A stretch of 64,000 nucleotides of DNA from Hemerocallis citrina (Eukaryota; Streptophyta; Magnoliopsida; Asparagales; Asphodelaceae), in assembly GCA_017893485.1 (NCBI GenBank), contig JACEHZ010000201.1:62001-126000 (forward strand), written 5' to 3'. A model generated the notes under the pieces. The model saw nothing but the letters and a program-made list of their open reading frames with translations, had not been told where the DNA came from and made no database searches. The position numbers were made by a program, and so were the translations under genes. Below, in pieces: positions 57,461-64,000 of this stretch (position 1 is the stretch's first letter; every line of letters begins with the position of its first letter).

Positions 57461-57619
57461 CCCGATCTCCACCAATACTGTATTGGACCCCAGGTTGGGA
57501 CCGGTGAATACACAAATCCTGCATGTTTCGCTTCAGATGGGTGTGCGCGCGCCCCAAGCTGGGGTCCAATACAGTATTGGTGGAGATCGGGTCCAATACA
57601 AGCGAATCATGCAGGATTG
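57461..57619. repeat. Interlocked inverted repeats at 5' end of N
   Basis: A 33-bp perfect inverted repeat (57461-57493 with 57559-57591; core CCAATACTGTATTGG) is interleaved with a second, shorter one (57515-57533 with 57601-57619; AATCCTGCATG and AAGCGAA parts, one mismatch). The order is a, b, a', b'. The b' arm overlaps the target site, so b looks like an inverted copy of the target flank. Confidence 0.85.
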
Positions 57620-57755
57620 CTTTCATTAGTTGCTCAATAGCTGCTGTTGGCAAGCTCTCAAGATGAATAATATAGGGATGGCGAATTGGGGGGATGTTAT
57701 ATATGAAACCAACGAGCATCTTAGACTTATGCTTGGGCTATGAAGCTATGTATAT
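57613..57755 (-). pseudogene. Gene fragment, upstream half, cut by insertion N
   Basis: After a CTTCATAG acceptor the minus strand reads KMLVGFIYNIPPIRHPYIIH and LESLPTAAIEQLMKAIL up to the target site of N. It continues in frame at 51417. It looks like a real exon of a conserved protein, but I do not recognise it. 57756-57962 is A+T-rich with no gene. Confidence 0.4.
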
Positions 57756-57962
57756 TCTTGACAACACTTCTGCGGTGAGGTTAATGACTGAGCTCAAATG
57801 CCTTTACATACTAGAGTTTAATGAATAATATATATATAGCTTGTATTTTTGAAATCAGTTGCACAGTTTTTATGTGAAGACTCTTATAGTATCTCGCTTG
57901 AATTCCGTACGTCCACAAGATTCTAAGTGATTTTGAGAACAGATGTAACTAGAGGACTGCAG

Positions 57963-59073
57963 TGTTATCAAAATTCTTTATAAACTTTCTTTTACAATAA
58001 CTCAAATGATTGAGAGGCATAGAAAACAGAGAAGAAAATAGGAGAAAAAGAAAAACCAAAAGGAAAAATAAAATAAAAAAATAAATAACAACTTACAAAT
58101 AACCAATTTCAAATTACAAGTTAGAGTAGTCGAGGCCTGTGTATCACACAGTGTCCTTGAAATAGATTTTGGCTCTTCCGGTTGCTAGATTGTGCGAAGG
58201 CGTCGTCTCCCAGGATGCAACGACCAGAGTGTTCACGTAGGCATCACGTAATACTCTCGAACCGAGCAGCAGCGTCAGAATCCTATCACTGACTTACCAA
58301 ACAGCAGGAGTGAAGAACAAAATATAACTCAGAGGAGGAAGAGAGAAGATTACTGGTGCAGGGAAGAAATGAGAGGGGAAGCCTCTATTTATAGAACCAG
58401 GATTAAAACTGTACTGGCAGACAAGTCTATGAATGCCTTCAGTGTAACGGCAAACAATCAATTGAATGTCGGCACTGTAACGGCAGACATCAATCACTGC
58501 CTATGAATGCCTTCAGCATAACGGCAGACAAAACATTCAATACAGCAATGAAACGGCAGGCAGAATCGTTTCTGCATTTATTTCAGCCATTACAAAAGAA
58601 AAATCAAAACTGTAGCAAAAAGTGGCTTTGCACGGTGTGGGGTCATGTCGGTCCGGCATTCGTGTTCGCTGGTCGTGCGGGCACACACAATTCGCATGTA
58701 ATCCGGTCCGAGATTTGCAAACTCCCCCCCCCCCCCCCCCCCCCCCCCCCCGCGCGCGCGACAGAGCCTACTTTCTAGCTATCTTACAATGCTTAGAAGG
58801 AGGTTACTATATATTATCTTCTATTTCCTTTAATTGTTCTGATGTGGGACTATGTTCCATCAATCCTTTTTCAAGAATGAAAACTTCTCACTTTGAGAGA
58901 CAATTTCTCATTCACCTCTTAACCGTTTTTAGAAAATTAATATATGATTTTGATCTACTCACGAAGGAGAACACAAATCAATCAAGATCTTTCAATAATT
59001 CATTGAGGATCTTACTCAAAAATTGTTCAAAAATCGGTTCGTAAATGGTGTATAAAATACTCATTTTCTAACA
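57963..59073 (-). repeat. 3' LTR of K
   Basis: On the minus strand it starts TGTTAGAAAATGAG and ends TTTTGATAACA, about 1.1 kb. It has a TATA-like CTATAAATAGAGG at about 58385-58397 and a C28 tract followed by (CG)n at 58724-58760. The left flank TGCAG (57958-57962) is the candidate TSD; its partner is outside the window. Confidence 0.75.
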
Positions 59074-59645
59074 TTCCCCATATGAATGAAAATTGACGAC
59101 CACAGACACAACAAACTTGGTGATAGAATTCAACAGTTAATTCCTGCATAGGATAGGTAGGTGTTATCCTTTGAACCTTCCCTTATGAAAATATGTTTAC
59201 TTTACTAACTAAATAGTAGACGCGATGTCCTTGAACTGTTCTGTCATTTTTGTAAACGATGACATATCTCACACAGAAATCTTCCTAATGCATTTTCAGT
59301 TCTCACTGTTATGTTCATTTTGGCCATGAACATATTCCTGGTTCTGCAAGAGTTTAACAGGAAAATTGCCTTATATTATTCCCTTGGAAGCGGCCCTTCT
59401 TCTCTCTTACATAGGTGATTTCTTACTTAAGAGTAACCCACATTATTCTGCTTGGATATCCGATGCATAAGAATCATTAAAAGCCTAGCTTAACTTGTTA
59501 CCTTACGGGCATCACTGTTTCATCATGGGAATGGACATTGGAAAATCCCCACAGTGATCCAACTTGGTCTTTATAATTTAGTTGTCCCTTTGAACCTACA
59601 TCTTGAGATCTCCAGTCAGCTAGGTTGGGAATCCATTGTATCGAC

Positions 59646-60290
59646 TTATTCTTTCATGAGCTTTAATCTCATTCTCCTCGATGATTTATCAACTATTTCC
59701 CTGTTTAACCCTTTGGTTAGCGGATCCGCAATGTTATTCTTTGACTTTACATAGTCCACAGAGATAATCCCAGTAGAGAGCAGTTGTCTAATGGTATTAT
59801 GTCTTCGACGAATATGTTTAGATTTACCATTATACATATTGCTATGTGCTTTATAAATTACAGATTGACTCTCTGAATGTATGCAGATTGGAGGCACAGG
59901 CTTCGTCCACCTTGGAATATCCTCAAGGAAGTGACGTAACCATTCAGTCTCTTCCCCACATTTGTCCAGTGCGATAAATTCAGATTCCATCGTAGATTTA
60001 GCGATCACTGTTTGTTTCGAGGATTTCCAAGAAACTGTTGCACCACCTAGTGTAAACACATAGCCACTAGTAGATTTTGAATTGTCACTAGATATCCAGT
60101 TCGCATTACTGTATCCTTCAAGTACAGCCGGGTATGTCGTATAGTGCAGCTCATAGTTACGAGTAAAATGCAAGTACTTCAGTACTCTTGTAATTGCTTG
60201 CCAATGCTTGCTTGCAGGATTACTCGTATATCTACTTAGTTTACTCACTGCATAGGCTATGTCTGGTCTAGTACAACTCATTAAGTACAT
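59646..60290 (-). pseudogene. Copia RNase H domain of K
   Basis: The frame covers the end of RT ([20 protein letters not shown]), then RNase [38 protein letters not shown] and [20 protein letters not shown]. The family motif YSDA(D/N)W is YSNANW here, so a catalytic Asp is Asn; the Glu of STMESE remains. It is joined in frame to RT except for one TAG near 60312. 59074-59645 is the untranslated part before the LTR. Confidence 0.92.
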
Positions 60291-60311
60291 TAGACTGCCT
60301 ATAATTTTAGA

Positions 60312-60830
60312 CTATTTTACTTGAGAAATACTCTCACCTTTATTCTTGGATAAATGTAAAGTTAGATCTATTGGAGTTCTGGCAATTCCAGAATTATCTT
60401 TATCAAATTTTTCAAGAATATTGTCAACATAATGTAACTGGCTTAAGATAAGCTCGTCCGATGTTCTTGTGAGATTAATTCCCAATATAACATCATCTAG
60501 TCCCATATCTTTCATGTCAAACCTTGAGTTCAACATGTTTTTAACAGATTTAATCATTTGATCATTGCTTCCAATAATAAGCATGTCATTTACATACAAA
60601 CATATAATGTCATATCCATTTTCTATGTCTTTGACATATACACATTTGTCACATTCATTAATCTTAAAGTCATTTATCATCATGACATTGTCAAATTTCT
60701 CATGCCACTGCTTTGGAGCTTGTTTCAAGCCATATAATGACTTCACCAGTTTACACACTTTCTTTTCATGCCCTGGAGCTGAAAAGCCCTCAGGTTGTTC
60801 CATATAGATTTTCTTCATATAAATATCCAT
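60312..60830 (-). pseudogene. Copia reverse transcriptase of K, catalytic Asp lost
   Basis: Recognisable RT: YMEQPEGFSAPGHEKKVCKL, VKSLYGLKQAPKQWHEKF and the active-site region IICLYVNDMLIIGSND. The normal copia motif is YVDD; here residue 81 is Asn (codon 60588-60590, AAT for GAT). The N-terminal DVKTAFLNG part lies in another frame across 60831-61012 with several stops. Confidence 0.92.
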
Positions 60831-61012
60831 TAAGAAAAGCTGTTTTTACATCCATTTGATGTACTTCAATATTGCGCAGAACTGCTACTGCAAGTACCAT
60901 CCTAATGGAATTTATTCTCGTCACAGGAAAATATGTATCAAAGTAATCAAAACATTCCTTTTATTTATAGCCTTTAATTACAAGTCTTGCCTTGTATTTT
61001 TCAATTGATCCA

Positions 61013-61439
61013 TCAGATTTCATTTTTTCTCTTGAAGATCCACTTGGAACCTAAAGGTTTACTATCTGGTGGAAGATCCACTAGTTTCCAAGTATGATTT
61101 TGCAAGATAGAATCAATTTCACTCTTGATGGCTTCTTTCCATAGAGGACCATCACTAGAGTTCATCGCTTCCTTAAAGGTTTGGAGTTCACCTTCAAGCA
61201 TAAAAGTCAAGAAATCCGGACCAAAAGATTTTTCCATTCTTGTTCTTTTACTGCGTCGAGGTTCCTCCTCAACTTCTTCATCTTGGTCTTCATGTGTTCG
61301 TTTGGAGGAACTTGGTTCCTCCTTTGACTTACATGGAAATACATCTTCAAAGAACGATACATTTCTAGACTCTATTATCGTATTCTTTGATATATCAGTG
61401 ATATCGGATTTGTACACCAAGAACCGATATACACTACTG
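61013..61439 (-). pseudogene. Copia integrase end/RT start of K
   Basis: SSVYRFLVYKSDITDISKNT, RNVSFFEDVFP, an acidic/basic linker, and WKEAIKSEIDSILQNHTWKL then GSKWIFKRK. This is the usual join between integrase and RT in copia polyproteins. It is cut at its N-terminal side by A3; the first residues of the open frame (to about RDSS) belong to A3. A frame change separates it from the RT part. Confidence 0.9.
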
Positions 61440-64000
61440 TCACGCCCCGCTTCCCAAAAATATGGAATACGAGTACATGACAAAAGCCCAGCAAATGACT
61501 AACGTCACCCATAAGCTGTTTAATCGATTAACTCAACAACATAAACAATACAGAACAATTGCGCATGCAATAATCATAATCTCATGAACAAATAATACTT
61601 GGAATGAAACAATATAATATCCAAATACAATAATAATAATCCAACATCTGGAAACGATAATAAGAATTCGGGACATAGACCCAAAACAATAATAATCCAG
61701 TCCAAAAACAAATACAAGTCTCAATACATTAGGTCATTTAAAGAGATAAGCAAATTAAAAGCAGAATCTTCAAAAGGTTTGTTCTCCAATTCTAGCAGGA
61801 AATTCACCTTCATTACCTGTAAATATTTCATCTAAAAAGAGAAAAATAATTGTCCTTAGAGCAAGTCATGGATAGCAAGTAGAGAAAGCAGGGAACAATG
61901 GAATAACGGTATAACAATGAGACAATGGACCAATAGGATTCAATAATATGGCACGATAATAATAATCAATAACATGGTAACTAATGCAACGATGTAACGG
62001 TGAACTAATATTCGATAACAGTAATCAACGGTTAATATCATTATACTTGAATAATATTGGATACAAATAGGAACAATGATGAACAATATGCAATGTCGGT
62101 GATGTGTCAATCCTTATGTCTATTATTCATTTTAACACCTAACTAATGCACGTACTACTGTGTCCCATGTGTGCCATACCACAGGTTCAATGCATACAAT
62201 TAATTTCGTTTAGACTATAGTGGTAGATTTTATAGTTCATGTACTGGGTATGATGCCGATAACGGTAATAACACGGGACATGTGTAATTTCTTACACGAT
62301 GCCGATAACGGTAAAAACACTGGACATGTGTAATTTCTTACACGATGCCGATAACGGTATAAACACGGGACATCATCCGAGTACATTCCCCATATCATCA
62401 ACTACTCTAGTCAATCCCTTAAATCCCGGCTTATTAATTATTTATCAATGCAACAACACAATATGCAATTAATGAACATTTCGGTAAACGATAATATCAA
62501 TAGGGAAACAATAGATTGATAACATGGATAGGACGGTTAAAATAGTGACAATAACTCATTGGGAACATGCAATGCAACATACATTCACTAACTCATGCAA
62601 TAACACAACATAAGAATTATTAATTCATTAAAAAGAGAGATCTAAAATTCTGGACAGCACGCGCAGTCTATACAAAAGTGCAGTTTTCCGCTGACTCAGA
62701 AATCAAAAGTTGAATCCGTCAAAAGATCTGGAAACTAGACTTCCATACGGTTCCAACGCATACTTAAAGTTTATATTCCGACAACAGTAGCTAGGCCAAA
62801 TACATGTTTCTTTTCAGGTTTTATGTTCAGGCAGAAATTCGACATCTTATCGTTTTAATTTTTGAATCAGCAAAAACTCAACATTAAAATCAGTAAAAAT
62901 ATAATCTAGAATCCTAAACATGTTACACATCAATCTGGAAATTTTTATAGCAAAATTCTATCATTTAATCAACCTTTTTACTGTTCGAACGTGAAAGATT
63001 CGAGAAAAAAAATAAAAACACAGCTGTAACAGGCATAACTTTTGCTACAAAACTCGGAATTCAAAAATTATGGATGTTATTGACAACTAGACATTTGGGG
63101 CTACATTTCATATACAGAAAATATTTCGTTTTAAGTTCGTTTACTGGTTCGAAAACAGCGATCAAGGTTTAGGTCAGCAAGCATGTATAGTTTTTAGGGT
63201 ATTTTCCTTGAAAAAACAAATTAATTGAACATGTCGGGTATTGATTCTATAGTCAATAAATTGTGTAACTAGCATGATAGGTTTCCAAACATGATAAATA
63301 AAATTAGAACACATACACATACAAGTCTAACATCTATCAATCATCAAACAACATACAACCTAACGAATGTCTCTATAATAAATTATTTGTGTTGTGACTT
63401 GTAAGAATAACCCTATTAATAATTCTATATGCATTTATTAAAGATCCAAACTGTAGAGTCAAATTGTTACGATGTCAAGAATATTGGGGTTAGCTCGTGT
63501 AAACCCACAATAGATCCAACGAAAGAGATAACAAAGGATAATACGATAACAAAAAAAAAGATCTACTTGCAAGAATTTTCAATAAAACTTGAATTTGATA
63601 CGAGTAACAATTCAAGTGGACGGTGACTTGCCTGTTAATCGGTGAAAACGGATACCAAGAATAACGGAATATGAATCCCGAAGCAACGAATCCACGAACT
63701 AGCAATTTCCCAAAGCGGCACATGCAATATACGTGCAATTAAAGAACCCAACACACAAACAACACCCAGAGACAGCAGCAATACCAGCAAGGGATAGAAG
63801 CAAAGCCGGTGACCAAAGCCAGCGGTGGCGGCGACCAGGTGGCGGCGCGACGCGACGGATGGCTTCGAGGGCGGCGCTAGCGGCTGTGGTCGTCGATCGA
63901 TTGAAACTGGGAGCAGAGGAATAGGATCGGGTTTTTAAGGGTTGATGTGTTTAGGAGTTTGGTAATGGTGGGAACGGGGTTTAAGGAGGACGGGGTTAGA
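61440..64000 (-). mobile_element. A-family LTR A3, runs off the window
   Basis: It starts TGTCACGCCCCGCTTCC, like A1 (3469), in the same orientation. 63600-63900 resembles 15240-15480 of A1 (CGAATCCACGAACTAGCAA type). Target flank is ACTAC (61435-61439). The right end is not in the window, so solo LTR or full element cannot be decided. The G+C-rich end (63800-63900) is the leader region read in reverse. No gene is seen; short frames are not supported. Confidence 0.75.
62250..62378. repeat. Three ~47-bp tandem repeats in A3
   Basis: GATGCCGATAACGGTAAwAACACxGGACAT units are separated by GTGTAATTTCTTACAC. The last unit is truncated. Confidence 0.85.

Larger units (their letters stand above)
51418..57612 (-). 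mobile_element. LINE-like insertion N, 5'-truncated, split by copia J
   Basis: A T45 tract at 51419-51463 followed by (GTT)n is the poly(A) tail of a minus-strand retroposon. Its 3' end (TTTTGTTGTCTGTAGGTTGT, CTGGGTTTGTTTGGTTAATT) resembles plant L1 LINE tails. Target copies AGGATTGCCTTCATTAG (51401-51417) and AGGATTGCTTTCATTAG (57613-57629) give a 17-bp TSD with one mismatch. Excluding J, about 0.42 kb remains, with no ORF2, so it is strongly truncated; a SINE is the alternative. The 5' end carries odd inverted repeats (57461-57619). Confidence 0.75.
57963..61439 (-). mobile_element. Copia element K, 3' part, cut by A3
   Basis: Minus-strand order from the right: end of integrase/pre-RT (61439-61013), RT (60830-60312), RNase H (60290-59646), purine tract (ATATGGGGAA) and 3' LTR (59073-57963). 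The 5' half lies beyond the A3 insertion and outside the window. Stops, a frame change and two catalytic Asp-to-Asn changes show it is dead. Confidence 0.9.

Noticed and set aside
1..64000. Phage, plasmid or bacterial defence systems
   Set aside because: Introns, LTR elements, CACTA, hAT and Helitron structures throughout show plant nuclear DNA. No prokaryotic operon is present.

Overview
This is a stretch of a plant nuclear genome made almost entirely of transposable elements (TEs). The evidence for a plant is intron-bearing fragments of recognisable plant genes, Ty1/copia gag and reverse transcriptase with initiator-Met-tRNA primer sites, CACTA and hAT transposons, Helitrons, long gypsy-type LTRs, and high A+T with long TA, CT, C and T tracts. 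I see no intact host gene, rRNA, tRNA, CRISPR or prokaryotic gene. The species cannot be told from the sequence.

Layout. (1) 363-38860 can be read as one CACTA transposon (H, about 3.3 kb of its own sequence) split by three LTR retrotransposons: copia D (2442-22292, target-site duplication or TSD GATGG), copia F (22531-33978, TSD ACAAT) and the gene-carrying element G (34665-38557, minus strand). D's 5' LTR holds a hAT element E (2464-3420) and a long solo LTR A1 (3469-16153). A1 holds a small Helitron L (3775-4356) and a second solo LTR B (6249-14999, TSD ATATC). B holds CACTA element C (7616-12475, TSD TAA). D's gag is cut by a further solo LTR A2 (17142-20376). F holds CACTA element C2 (25599-30352, TSD GAA). 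The deepest chain is H > D > A1 > B > C. (2) 39168-51106 is a 12-kb Helitron M with two 5' ends, fragments of several genes and two tandem arrays. (3) 51107-57957 is an unrecognised gene fragment interrupted by a short LINE-like insertion N (17-bp TSD), itself split by copia J (51665-57437, TSD GGACG). (4) 57963-61439 is a decayed copia K on the minus strand, cut by a third A-family LTR (A3) that runs off the window.

The main theme is capture of host genes by unrelated TE classes. CACTA C carries exons like UXT (a prefoldin-like protein), a MACPF protein and probably an adenosine/AMP deaminase. CACTA C2 carries xylose isomerase exons. CACTA H carries a receptor-like cytoplasmic kinase exon. 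LTR element G carries a ubiquitin-specific protease fragment and a second plant gene. Helitron M carries exons like LL-diaminopimelate aminotransferase, cyclin A and SLU7. DNA elements keep introns and splice sites. None of the captured copies is complete.

Element ends rest on direct reading of terminal motifs and TSDs. Product names rest on recalled family sequence, not a search.
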